DNA from: Nocardiopsis sp. NRRL B-16309
Lineage (GTDB): Bacteria; Actinomycetota; Actinomycetes; Streptosporangiales; Streptosporangiaceae
Assembly: GCF_001279585.1 (NCBI RefSeq)
Contig: NZ_LGEC01000016.1
Location: forward strand, 310,001-374,000
Length of the DNA stretch: 64,000 nucleotides
Reading direction: 5' to 3'
The notes under the pieces: model-generated
Seen by the model: the letters and a program-made list of their open reading frames with translations, nothing else
The model's database searches: none
What the model was told of the DNA's origin: nothing
Shown: positions 47,234-56,767 of the stretch, piece after piece
How the letters are laid out: each line of letters starts with the position of its first letter
Position numbering within the stretch: position 1 is the stretch's first letter
Program-made: the position numbers and the translations under genes

Positions 47234-47384
47234 CCCCGGGCCCCGCGGGACCGGGCCGGACCTGACCGAACCCCGGCCGTACCGGACCTGGACCCGGGCT
47301 CAGCGCGGCACAGGCACCGGCACTCGCATCGCCGTGCGTCCGCGCTCCCGGTACCGGCGCGGGTCCCGTCCGCGCGGACGGTCC

Positions 47385-48653
47385 TCAGGGCCGCCAGGAG
47401 CTGAGGTAGGCCTCCTGGCCCGCCGTGAGGGCGTCGATGCTCACGCCCAGCTCGGCCAGTTCGAGCCGGGCCACCTCGGTGTCCGTCTCCGCCGGAACGT
47501 CCACCACGCCCGGGGCCAGGTCGGCGTGCGAGCGCGCCAGCCACTCCGTGGTCAGGGCCTGCACCGCGAAGGACAGATCCATCACCGCGGCCGGGTGGCC
47601 CTCGGCGGCGCCCAGGTTGACCAGGCGTCCCTCCGACAGCAGCAGGACCCGGCGGCCGTCGGCGAACACGTACTCGTCGGCCTGTTCGCGCACGCCCCGG
47701 TTCACCGTCACGGCGAGGCCGTCCAGCGCGTCCAGGTCGATCTCCAGGTCGAAGTGCCCGGAGTTGGCCAGGATCGCGCCGTCCTTCATCCGCTTGAGGT
47801 GCTCGGCTCCGACCACGTCCCGGTTGCCGGTGACGGTGACGAACACGTCCCCGACCGGGGCCGCCTCCGCCATCGTCGTGACGGTGTAGCCCTGCATCAC
47901 CGCGTCCAGGGCCTTGACCGGGTCGACCTCGGTGACGACCACCCGCGCGCCCATGCCGCGGGCGCGCTCGGCCAGCCCTCGACCGCAGTACCCGAAGCCC
48001 GCGACCACGACGGTGCGGCCCGCCAGCATCGCGTTGGTGGCCCGCAGGATGCCGTCGATGGTCGACTGCCCGGTGCCGTACCGGTTGTCGAACATGCGCT
48101 TGGTCGCGGTGTCGTTCACGGCGACCATCGGCAGCCGCAGTTCCCCCTCCGCGCTCATCCGGCGCAGCCGGATGACACCCGTCGTGGTCTGCTCACAGCC
48201 GCCGAGGATGCCCTCCAGCAGGTCGGGGCGGTCCGAGTGGACCGTGTTGACCAGGTCGCACCCGTCGTCGAGCAGCAGGTGCGGACGCGTCTCCAGCACG
48301 GTGACGAGGTTGCGGTCGTAGGCGACGGGGTCCATCCCGGCCCACGCGTGGACCGACACCCCGTACTCGGACACCAGCGCGGCCGCGGTGTCGTCCTGGG
48401 TCGACACCGGGTTCGACGCGGCCAGGGCGAGCTCCGCGCCCCCCGCGCGCAGGGCGCGCAGCAGGTTGGCGGTCTCGGCGGTCACGTGCAGGCACGCGGC
48501 GATCCGCAGGCCCTCCAACGGACGTTCGAGGGCGAAGCGCTCGCGCACGCTGCGCAGCACGGGCATGGAGCGCTCGGCCCAGTCCACCCGGCGGACCCCG
48601 GCCTCGGCGAGGCCGAGGTCCGCCACCTCGTGTGAGGGCTCAGTCATGTCCAC
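47385..48653 (-). CDS. Second, short-type S-adenosylhomocysteine hydrolase homologue
   Basis: At 422 residues it lacks the roughly 40-residue insertion and the C-terminal KADHYRY of the canonical enzyme encoded just upstream, matching the shorter archaeal and Thermotoga-type branch. Substrate residues appear conserved: ACLHVTAETANLL, LLLDDGCDLV, CEQTTTGVIRL, VAVNDTATKRMFDN. The NAD site is VVVAGFGYCGRGLAERARG. It may hydrolyse SAH or a related nucleoside thioether such as S-inosylhomocysteine; sequence alone does not decide. It starts seven bases after the canonical gene, so the two share a transcript. The start is GTG 48653 or ATG 48647. Confidence 0.88.
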   Translation of the reverse strand: MDMTEPSHEVADLGLAEAGVRRVDWAERSMPVLRSVRERFALERPLEGLRIAACLHVTAETANLLRALRAGGAELALAASNPVSTQDDTAAALVSEYGVSVHAWAGMDPVAYDRNLVTVLETRPHLLLDDGCDLVNTVHSDRPDLLEGILGGCEQTTTGVIRLRRMSAEGELRLPMVAVNDTATKRMFDNRYGTGQSTIDGILRATNAMLAGRTVVVAGFGYCGRGLAERARGMGARVVVTEVDPVKALDAVMQGYTVTTMAEAAPVGDVFVTVTGNRDVVGAEHLKRMKDGAILANSGHFDLEIDLDALDGLAVTVNRGVREQADEYVFADGRRVLLLSEGRLVNLGAAEGHPAAVMDLSFAVQALTTEWLARSHADLAPGVVDVPAETDTEVARLELAELGVSIDALTAGQEAYLSSWRP

Positions 48654-48660
48654 CCGAAGG

Positions 48661-50097
<1,437 letters not shown>

Positions 50098-50130
50098 GCG
50101 TTCCTCACTCGTCATCGTGGTTGCGCCATG

Positions 50131-50162
50131 ATTCTAGAGCCGCACGCAGCGCCACGGCACAA
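50131..50162 (-). promoter_or_regulatory. Candidate ahcY promoter with 20-bp spacer
   Basis: On the minus strand TAGAAT (-10, plus 50131-50136) follows TTGTGC (-35-like, plus 50157-50162) with 20 bases between them. Long spacers of 19-20 bases are typical of promoters activated by MerR proteins. The -35 part overlaps the palindrome at 50161-50186. Confidence 0.55.
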
Positions 50163-50186
50163 AGCTGACAATCAAGTGTCAGCTTT
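50161..50186. promoter_or_regulatory. Perfect 10-bp inverted repeat between ahcY and merR
   Basis: AAAGCTGACA (50161-50170) and TGTCAGCTTT (50177-50186) are exact inverted copies separated by ATCAAG. The site touches the -35 of the ahcY promoter and lies just upstream of the merR start, so it is the likely binding site of the MerR-type protein. Confidence 0.8.
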
Positions 50187-50224
50187 GCCCACCTTGGTCT
50201 CCGGTTTCGATTAGTGTCGCCTTC

Positions 50225-50641
50225 ATGGCCGCCCGCGACGACGCCCCGCGCACACCCGACCGCTCCGCCTGGACGGCCGGGCCCGTCCCGATCTCGACGG
50301 CCGCCGAGCAGGTCGGGACCAGTGCCCGCATGCTGCGCTACCGCGAGGGACTCGGGCTGCTGCCCCGCACGCAGGAGCAGCCGACGGGCCGCGGCCACCG
50401 GCACCGCAGGTTCACCGAGGAGGACCTCCGCACGATCGCCACCGGACTGGAGCTGGAACGCGAGTTCGACATCCCCCCGGCCGCGCTGGCGTTCGCGCTG
50501 CGCGTGCTCGCCGAACCCGACGTGCTGGCGCGCGTGCGCGACCACGGCGAGCGCCTGGGACGCCTGGCGGCAGCACCCACCCGCGCCCTGGACTTCGACA
50601 AGCAGAAGGCGATGCGGCTCCTCCAGGACCGGCGCCGCTGA
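50225..50641 (+). CDS. MerR-like regulator, divergent from ahcY
   Basis: The 138-residue protein has a MerR-type helix-turn-helix (ISTAAEQVGTSARMLRYREG, LGLLPRTQEQ, GHRHRRFTEEDLRTIATGLE) after a 20-residue leader; RYREG replaces the more common RYYE. The C-terminal part is a short helical region with no cysteines, so a metal-sensing role is unlikely. TAGTGT lies seven bases before the ATG, suggesting a leaderless transcript. Position and the palindrome at 50161-50186 suggest that it regulates itself and the ahcY pair. Confidence 0.82.
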   Translation: MAARDDAPRTPDRSAWTAGPVPISTAAEQVGTSARMLRYREGLGLLPRTQEQPTGRGHRHRRFTEEDLRTIATGLELEREFDIPPAALAFALRVLAEPDVLARVRDHGERLGRLAAAPTRALDFDKQKAMRLLQDRRR

Positions 50642-50792
50642 GCCGACTCCTGGCGAACCGGATCCCGCTGAGCCGAATCCCGCCGAACCCGCGCGACCGA
50701 ACTGGCGCGGCCGGGTCGAGAGCTGTCGCACCGGAGCTGGCGACCCGTCACCGCTGAGCCGAGAACGACCGAACCGGATCCCGCTGAGCCGA
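50635..50792. repeat. Four copies of CCGCTGAGCCGA, in two 42-bp blocks
   Basis: CCGCTGAGCCGA occurs at 50635-50646, 50665-50676, 50751-50762 and 50781-50792. The spacing within each block is 30 bases, and the second copy of each block is preceded by CGAACCGGATC. The first copy contains the TGA stop of the MerR-like gene. The rest of 50642-50998 holds no gene I can support. Confidence 0.8.
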
Positions 50793-50998
50793 GTCCTACC
50801 AACCGGTGCCCTGCCCGGGCCGACACCACACATCCGACACCACCGGAACCTCCAGCCCCATCGGCCCCACCAGCACGGGTTCCGGGACCCCGACGCCGGA
50901 GACGACGCGGGGTTCACACCCGTGCGCGTCCGGTCACGGCCACAGATGGGTCCCCGTGACAGGTTTTGGCGGGGAGCGCACGGGCTACGGAGTCTGAC

Positions 50999-52141
50999 GT
51001 GGATACCCTTAGCGGCAGCGCGGCCCCGGACCGTCTCCCGGAACGCGTGCGCGATGACCTCATGGACGTAGACCGGCTCCGGGCGATCTGGGCCCAGCAC
51101 CGCCAGGGCCAGTCCCGTGACGCGCGCGGAGCCGCGCGGCGGGCGTCCGTGCACCGCCGCGTCCGGCAGATGGGCGGCGGTGACGCCCTGGAGTCGCTGC
51201 TGGAGTCCGCCTCCGGCGACCGGATGTCCGGGCGCCCGGTGACCGCCGAGGTCGTCGAGGAGCTCAACCGCGATGCCGCCACCCTGCCCGACGGATGCGC
51301 CTCCCGCTCCCCTCGACGCGAGCTGGGACCCGACCAGGCCCGGCGCCTGGCCGAGGCCGCCGCGCTCCCGGCGCACCCGGTGGTGCGGGCCGCCCACACC
51401 TACGCCGAGTGCGTGGCCGTGCTGACCGAGCTGGACGAGCCGCGCACGCCCCGCGACCGGTCCCCGTGGGTGCTGCCGTGGGTCCTGGCGTCCCTGGTCC
51501 TGCGCCGCGCGGACTTCCCGCCGCTGCTGCCGGATCCCGCCTCGGAACCGGCCCGGCCGGACGACGCCTTCGCCACCCTGGTGAGCCGGTTCGCCCGCCT
51601 GGTGACCGGCGCCCTGCGCGACGAGCTGAGCTGGACCCCCGAAGCCGTGCCCCAACCCCGGTCCGCGATTCCGCCGCTGGCCGCGGTGCTGCGCAGACGC
51701 CTCCAGGACTACCTCCACACGCGCGCCGAGTCGGTCGCCCTGATCCTGCGCTCCATGGACCCCGGCGCCCGCGCCTCGGTGCGCTCGGGGGGCGCGGACG
51801 CCCCGTCCGCGGACGCCGCCGGCGCGGCCGCGGCGGCACCCACCGTGCTCACCCCGGGGGCCGCGCACTGGTGGACGGTGCTGGAACTGGCGGTCGGCGA
51901 CGCCTCGCTGACCCTGGCCGTGGTGGTCCAGGAGATCGGCCACCCGCGTACCGGTGTGCTCGCGGTGACCGCCAACGCGCGTCTGACCACCGCCGAGGGC
52001 GTGCACGACGCCCTGGACATGACCGGCGACGACAGTGTCACCGTGATCCCCACCGACTGCGCGGACGACCGGTGGCCGCAGGTGCGCGATCTCGTGGACG
52101 AGGCCCTCTCCCGCTCCATGCAGGCGCTCACCCGCGTCTGA
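50999..52141 (+). CDS. Unknown protein, possibly a degenerate Fic-fold protein
   Basis: The 380-residue soluble protein matches no family I recognise with certainty. Its middle part (AHTYAECVAVLTELDEP..., SPWVLPWVLASLVLRRADFP, then PLLPD) resembles the helices around the Fic motif, where LLxNLxLLRxGxPP follows HPFxxGNGR. The catalytic HPFxxGNGR itself is not present. The C-terminal third contains an alpha/beta-like region (WWTVLELAVGDASLTLAVVV, GVLAVTANARLTT). GTG at 50999 has GGAG six bases upstream. It stands alone between the MerR-like gene and TetR gene. Confidence 0.6.
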   Translation: MDTLSGSAAPDRLPERVRDDLMDVDRLRAIWAQHRQGQSRDARGAARRASVHRRVRQMGGGDALESLLESASGDRMSGRPVTAEVVEELNRDAATLPDGCASRSPRRELGPDQARRLAEAAALPAHPVVRAAHTYAECVAVLTELDEPRTPRDRSPWVLPWVLASLVLRRADFPPLLPDPASEPARPDDAFATLVSRFARLVTGALRDELSWTPEAVPQPRSAIPPLAAVLRRRLQDYLHTRAESVALILRSMDPGARASVRSGGADAPSADAAGAAAAAPTVLTPGAAHWWTVLELAVGDASLTLAVVVQEIGHPRTGVLAVTANARLTTAEGVHDALDMTGDDSVTVIPTDCADDRWPQVRDLVDEALSRSMQALTRV

Positions 52142-52291
52142 GACGGCCGCGCGGCGGCGCGGCCGCGGACACCTTCGCGGACGTGCCCGCCGTGCGCCGA
52201 CGCGCCGGGCCCGGACCGAATCCCGGAACAGGGCCGGAGTCGCCCGGGAGCGGGCGGCGGGTGCATCGCCCCGGCTCGATCGGTCAGCCGG

Positions 52292-52954
52292 TCAGCCGTC
52301 GCTGTCGGCGTCGTACCAGCCCGGACGCCGTGCCGCCCCGTCCTCGGGCGCACGGGTGTCGGCGGCGGCCACGCGGCCGTCCAGGAGCAGGCGCGTGGCG
52401 CGCCGCACGCGTTCGAGCGCGCGGCCGTCGTCCGGGCGCACGAGGAGCTGGTAGTAGGCCACCGCCGCCATGAGTTCGGCGAGGATCTCCACGTCCGTGC
52501 CCGCGGGCAGGCCGCCCCGGTCGACCTCGGCCCGCAGGCGGTCGAGCAGCGGGCGGCGGCGCGGCCGGATGTAGCGCTCCCAGTAGACCCGGCGCAGTTC
52601 GGGATCGCTCAGGGTCTGGGTGAGGCGGACGCGGATCAGCCGGTGGGTGCGCGGGTCGTCGCCGACGGACTCGGGGCCGAGCCACGGTTCGAGGTCGGCC
52701 GACAGGTCGCCGGTGTCCGGGATGCGCGGCACCTCGCGCACGCTGTCCAGGGCCTCGGCGATGAGTTCCTCGCGCGACTCCCACCGCCGGTAGAGGGTCG
52801 CGCGGGCGACCCCGGCCCGTTCGGTGATCGCGGCGACCGTCACCCGTCCCGGGTCCTCGTGTTCGAGCAGGAGTTCCACCGTCGCGTCCAGGAGCGCGCG
52901 CCGGGCGGCCTCCTCGCGCGGCCGTCCCGGTCCGCGTGCGGTCTGCGTGGGCAT
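52292..52954 (-). CDS. TetR-family transcriptional regulator
   Basis: The 220-residue protein has a TetR helix-turn-helix (LLDATVELLLEHEDPGRVTV, then AAITERAGVARATLYRRWES) and a C-terminal ligand and dimer domain containing the RRPLLDRLRAEVDRGGL region typical of the TetR_C_11-like group. It is the last gene of the minus-strand run phnD-phnC-phnE-phosphatase and may control it. The ligand is unknown. Confidence 0.9.
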   Translation of the reverse strand: MPTQTARGPGRPREEAARRALLDATVELLLEHEDPGRVTVAAITERAGVARATLYRRWESREELIAEALDSVREVPRIPDTGDLSADLEPWLGPESVGDDPRTHRLIRVRLTQTLSDPELRRVYWERYIRPRRRPLLDRLRAEVDRGGLPAGTDVEILAELMAAVAYYQLLVRPDDGRALERVRRATRLLLDGRVAAADTRAPEDGAARRPGWYDADSDG

Positions 52955-53086
52955 GGGGGTCCTCAGGGGTCTCGTCGTCCCGCCCCGGTGGCGGGACGGG
53001 CGCGGAGGGGTCTCGGGTCGTTCGGCCCGGGGCGCGGTGCGCGGCCCCGGGCCGAACCGCAGGACCCTACCGTGCGCGGGTGAGCG

Positions 53087-53893
53087 TCAGGCGTCCTGGA
53101 CCAGACGGGCGCGTAGCCGCAGGACGACGTCCTCGGCCAGTCCGGCCGCGCGGAGTCCGCCCAGGGGGCCGCCGTGCCGTTCGGCCATGATCCGCCAGAA
53201 GGCGTGCATCGTCTCGGCCCGGGCGCCCATGATCGGCCCCCGCGCGACCGCCGCCTCCGCGAACGCGCCGCCGCTCGCGCCGCCGACGAGGTGGGCGATC
53301 CTGCGGGCGATTCCCGGTATGACCGCCTCGGTGCGGGCGTAGTCCCGCACGACGGCTCCCTCCTGCGCCCCGACCGCGCCGAGCAGCAGCGCGGCCAGCA
53401 CGCCGGTCCGGTCCTTGCCCGCCGCGCAGTGGAAGACCGCGGGTCGGTCGGTGGCCGCCAGCAGGCTCAGGACGAGGGTGAGGGAGGCGGCGGAGGAGTC
53501 CGCCATGTCGGCGTAGAGGGCGGCGACCCCCTCCGTGGTGTCCGGCAGTCGGCCGGTTCCGCCCGCCACGAGTTCCTCGCCGAGCGGGACGTGGTGGTAG
53601 CTCACGGCGTGCCGGGTCACCGAGCGGTCGGCGAAGGGTCCCCGGCCGACGGCGGCGGCCTCCGCGGTGGAACGCAGGTCGATGACGTGGCCGATGCGGT
53701 GCCGCTCGCACGCCGAGCGGACGAAGTCCTCGGTGGCGGTGGCCAGGTCGTCGCTGCGGAAGACCAGGCCGTCGCGGACCCGGCCGCCCGCGGTCGGGAT
53801 TCCGCCCAGGTCGCGGAAGTTGACCGGGGTGCTCGGTGTGACCGGGCTCGTGGGAAGGGGCAGGACGGGTGGGGTGGGGTCGGTGGTGCTCAT
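53087..53893 (-). CDS. Tyrosine-phosphatase-like CX5R phosphatase
   Basis: The 268-residue protein has the dual-specificity or Tyr phosphatase P-loop HCAAGKDRTGVLAALLL (Cys156, Arg162), an NFRDLGGIPTAGGRVRDG opening and DLRSTAEAA, as in the bacterial lipid/Tyr phosphatase family related to MptpB. No signal peptide is present. It lies 75 bases downstream of phnE and probably in that operon, so its substrate may be a phosphorylated product of the imported compound. Confidence 0.9.
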   Translation of the reverse strand: MSTTDPTPPVLPLPTSPVTPSTPVNFRDLGGIPTAGGRVRDGLVFRSDDLATATEDFVRSACERHRIGHVIDLRSTAEAAAVGRGPFADRSVTRHAVSYHHVPLGEELVAGGTGRLPDTTEGVAALYADMADSSAASLTLVLSLLAATDRPAVFHCAAGKDRTGVLAALLLGAVGAQEGAVVRDYARTEAVIPGIARRIAHLVGGASGGAFAEAAVARGPIMGARAETMHAFWRIMAERHGGPLGGLRAAGLAEDVVLRLRARLVQDA

Positions 53894-53968
53894 GCTGCTC
53901 CCGGTGGTGGTGGGGGCTGTGGTGGAAGGCCCGGGCTCTCGGGGCCCGGGCCCTCCCGTCGTCGGGTG

Positions 53969-54790
53969 TCAGGCGGTCAGGCGGGCGCGGATGAGCGCGC
54001 TGAGCCGGTCGATGGCGGTCACGAGCGCGATGATCCCGATGACGATGGCGCACAGGTGGCCGAAGTCGTACAGCCGCAGGGCCGTGGTGAGCTCCAGACC
54101 GATCCCGCCCGCTCCGACCAGGCCGAGGATCGTGGCACCGCGCACGTTGCCCTCGAACAGCAGCAGCGTGTACGAGGTGAGCAGAGGGGCGGCCTGGGGC
54201 AGCATCGCGAACGTGATGACCTGGCCGGACGAGGCCCCCGCCGCCCGCAGCGCGTTGACCGGACCGGGATCGACCGCCTCGATGGCCTCGGCGTAGACCT
54301 TGGCGATGGTGCCGACCGAGCCGAGGATGAGGGCGAGGATCCCGGCGAAGGGCCCCAGCCCGACCGCTGAGACGAACAGCAGCGCGAAGATCAGTTCCGG
54401 GATGGAGCGCAGGACGTTGAGCACGAACCTGGCGGCCAGGTAGACCGGACGCGGGGCGATGTTCTCGGCCGCGGCGAAGCTCAGCGCGAGCGAGAGCAGC
54501 GCGCCGAACAGCGTGCCCAGCAGCGCCATCTGGAGGGTCTCCACGAGCAGCGCGGCGATGGTGGCGGCCTTGCCGAAGTCCGGCGGCCACAGCCGGGACA
54601 GGAAGTCGGCCATGGCGGGAACGCCGTCGAGCAGGGCCGCGGGGCTGAACCCCGACCCGGCGGCCGACCAGGCGATGGCGGCCGCGACGACCACCACGGT
54701 CAGCGTGCCCCCGGCTCCCGGCGGCTGCCAGGGCGAGGCCAGGCGGCGCAGTCGGTCCGGGAGCACCGGGGGTCCGGTCGGGGCGGTCAT
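53969..54790 (-). CDS. phnE: Phosphonate-type ABC transporter permease
   Basis: The 273-residue membrane protein has about six membrane segments and the permease-ATPase contact motif around EAIEAVDPGPVNALRAAGAS, and its LAARFVLNVLRSIPELIFAL stretch is typical of PhnE. Its ATG overlaps the phnC stop by four bases. With PhnC and PhnD it forms an importer for phosphonate or phosphite. Confidence 0.93.
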   Translation of the reverse strand: MTAPTGPPVLPDRLRRLASPWQPPGAGGTLTVVVVAAAIAWSAAGSGFSPAALLDGVPAMADFLSRLWPPDFGKAATIAALLVETLQMALLGTLFGALLSLALSFAAAENIAPRPVYLAARFVLNVLRSIPELIFALLFVSAVGLGPFAGILALILGSVGTIAKVYAEAIEAVDPGPVNALRAAGASSGQVITFAMLPQAAPLLTSYTLLLFEGNVRGATILGLVGAGGIGLELTTALRLYDFGHLCAIVIGIIALVTAIDRLSALIRARLTA

Positions 54791-55650
54791 GAGTCCTCCA
54801 GAGGGCGCGCGGGGGCGGGTCCGGTGCCGAACTCGGTGTCGGCGCCGTAGATCTCCCGCACGGCCGCCGGGCCCAGGTCGGCCGAGGCCAGGTCGGCCAC
54901 GACGCGGCCGTCGCGCAGGCCCACCGCGCGATCGGAGTACCGCTGGGCCAGGGCGACCACGTGCAGGCTGACCAGCACGGGGACACCGCGCTCGCGGGCC
55001 AGGTCCGAGAGCAGCCCCAGCACCGACCCGGCCAGGCGGGGGTCCAGGGAGGCCACGGGTTCGTCGGCGAGGATCAGCTTCGGGTCCTGCATCAGGGCGC
55101 GGGCGATCGCCACCCGCTGCTGCTGTCCGCCGGAGAGCGTGCGTGCCTGCTGGCGGGCCTGGTCGGCGAGCCCGACCCGGTCCAGCAGGGCGAGGGCGCG
55201 CACACGCTGCTCCCGTGAGAACACGCCCGCCACGGACGCGGGACCGGCCTGGTGGAGGCCGCCGGAGAGCACGTTGGCCAGGGCGGACAGGCGCGGCACC
55301 AGGTGGAAGTGCTGGAAGACGTGGCCGACGTCGGCGCGCAGGGACCGCAGGGCCCGTCCGCGCAGACCGGTGACCTCGCGCCCGGTGACGAGGGCGCCGC
55401 CGCGCACCACGGGGGCCATGCCCGTGAGCGCCTTCATGAGCGTGGACTTGCCGGAGCCGCTGTGGCCGAGGAGGGCGACCACCTCGCCGGAGGCCACGTC
55501 GAGGTCGACCCCCTCCAGGACGGCGGCGGTGTCGTAGACGACGGTGAGGTCGTGCGCGCTCACCACGGGGGCGGGACCGGCCGCGTCGGGCACGCGGGCG
55601 GGTGCGGGCGGGGTTTCGCCGAGTGCGGTGGCCGTGCCGTCGGCGGTCAT
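54787..55650 (-). CDS. phnC: Phosphonate-type ABC transporter ATPase
   Basis: The 287-residue ATPase has Walker A LLGHSGSGKST, the Q-loop VGHVFQHFHLVPRLSALANV, signature LSGGQQQR and Walker B LILADEPVASLDP. The Q-loop and the LSALANVLSGGL stretch match PhnC. There is an N-terminal extension of about 30 residues (TALGETPPAPARVPDAAG). The start overlaps the phnD stop by four bases. Confidence 0.93.
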   Translation of the reverse strand: MTADGTATALGETPPAPARVPDAAGPAPVVSAHDLTVVYDTAAVLEGVDLDVASGEVVALLGHSGSGKSTLMKALTGMAPVVRGGALVTGREVTGLRGRALRSLRADVGHVFQHFHLVPRLSALANVLSGGLHQAGPASVAGVFSREQRVRALALLDRVGLADQARQQARTLSGGQQQRVAIARALMQDPKLILADEPVASLDPRLAGSVLGLLSDLARERGVPVLVSLHVVALAQRYSDRAVGLRDGRVVADLASADLGPAAVREIYGADTEFGTGPAPARPLEDS

Positions 55651-56525
55651 CGGATGTCCTCCAGGTCGAGGCCGACGGAGGAGGCGACGTCGAGCAGCGG
55701 CTCGAAGACCTCCTCGTCCGGGTCGGCGATGGCGGTCTCGCCGCCCATCAGCTCGGCCAGGGACTCGTCGCCGGCCAGCAGTTCGGGCAGCCCCTCGACG
55801 ATGCCGGCGCGCACCGCGGGGTCGACGTCCTCGGAGAAGACGATGGTCAGGCCGACGGGGATGGGGTCGCTCTCGGCCAGGACGACGACCTCGTCGGGGT
55901 CGACCAGCCCGGCCTCGGTGAAGGTCTCCATCAGCATCGCCGCGGTGGCCGCCACGTCGACACCGCCCTGGTCCAGGGCCAGGAGCGCGGAGTCGTGGCC
56001 TCCGGCGAAGGTCATCTCGTAGTCGGTCTCGGCCTCCAGACCGGCTTCGTTCAGGAGGGCGCGCGGCATGAAGTGGCCCGTGGTGGATCCGGGGTCGACG
56101 AAGGCGACCTGGCGGCCCTCCACGTCCGCGAGCGTCTCGATGCCGCTGTCGGCGCGGGCGAGCAGGACCGAGGCCGGTTCGTCACCGGCCTCCCAGACCA
56201 GTCCCACGTCCAGGCCGCCGGCCTCCTGGCCGATGGCCGTGGCGAAGGGGCTGAGCAGGGCCACGTCGACGTGGCCCTGGCGCAGTGCCTCGACCACGCC
56301 CATGTAGTCGGCCGGGGACTCGGTGGTGACCTCGCGGCCGGCCGCCTCGGCGATGTGGTCGGCGACGGGTTGGATCTGCGAGAGCTGCTCGGGGTCGTCG
56401 GCGCCCGGGGGGAAGGCGAAGACGAGCGCCTCGTCGGAGGACTCGCCCGCGCCGGACGCGCAGGCGGTCGCTCCGAGCAGGGACAGTGCGGCGAGCACGG
56501 TGAGGGATCGGGGGAAGCGGTGCAT
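55647..56525 (-). CDS. phnD: Phosphonate/phosphite-binding lipoprotein
   Basis: The 292-residue protein has a signal peptide with cysteine in GATACASG, then a PhnD-type binding domain: FAFPPGADDPEQLSQIQPVA, YMGVVEALRQGHVDVALLSP, VAFVDPGSTTGHFMPRALLN. The GSTTGHFMPR motif is where such proteins hold the phosphonate or phosphite group. It is first of phnD-phnC-phnE. An imperfect 22-bp palindrome lies 63 bases upstream of the ATG. Confidence 0.92.
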   Translation of the reverse strand: MHRFPRSLTVLAALSLLGATACASGAGESSDEALVFAFPPGADDPEQLSQIQPVADHIAEAAGREVTTESPADYMGVVEALRQGHVDVALLSPFATAIGQEAGGLDVGLVWEAGDEPASVLLARADSGIETLADVEGRQVAFVDPGSTTGHFMPRALLNEAGLEAETDYEMTFAGGHDSALLALDQGGVDVAATAAMLMETFTEAGLVDPDEVVVLAESDPIPVGLTIVFSEDVDPAVRAGIVEGLPELLAGDESLAELMGGETAIADPDEEVFEPLLDVASSVGLDLEDIR

Positions 56526-56587
56526 GCCTTCGCTCCTAGTGCGGAGTCAGGAATGTGACGCTTCCCAAGCAATCGTGATTTCGTGAA

Positions 56588-56609
56588 CCGCCGGTATCGA
56601 TACCACCGG
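56588..56609. promoter_or_regulatory. Palindromic operator candidate upstream of phnD
   Basis: The perfect core GGTATCGATACC (56593-56604) is flanked by CCG and CGG at symmetric distance. It lies in the phnD promoter region and no other gene is near. It could bind the TetR regulator of the cluster. A single GGTTCACG on the minus strand nearby resembles half of a PHO box. Confidence 0.6.
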
Positions 56610-56639
56610 TGCACTAATTGCGGCCAGATGAACGCCGGT

Positions 56640-56660
56640 CTCCGCGACCCGGCCGCGGAG
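56640..56660. terminator. Hairpin downstream of the kinase gene
   Basis: CTCCGCG and CGCGGAG pair around a seven-base loop, about 110 bases past the stop of the minus-strand kinase gene. It may end that transcript before the phnD promoter. There is no T-run. Confidence 0.4.
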
Positions 56661-56699
56661 GGCTCCCCAGTCGCCGCGAAGAGGGCGCGGAGCCCCCCG

Positions 56700-56737
56700 G
56701 TGGACCCGCGGAACGGCCACAGTGGACCCGCGGAACG
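56700..56737. repeat. Two copies of GTGGACCCGCGGAACG
   Basis: The 16-base unit occurs at 56700-56715 and 56722-56737 (22-base period), between the kinase stop codon and the phnD promoter. Both copies include the palindrome CCGCGG. Confidence 0.75.
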
Positions 56738-56767
56738 ACCGCGGAGGGATCCCGTCCCAGGCGATTC

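Noticed and set aside
50098..50224. SAH riboswitch in the ahcY leader
   Set aside because: The leader from the proposed -10 to the ATG is too short and lacks the conserved SAH riboswitch core.
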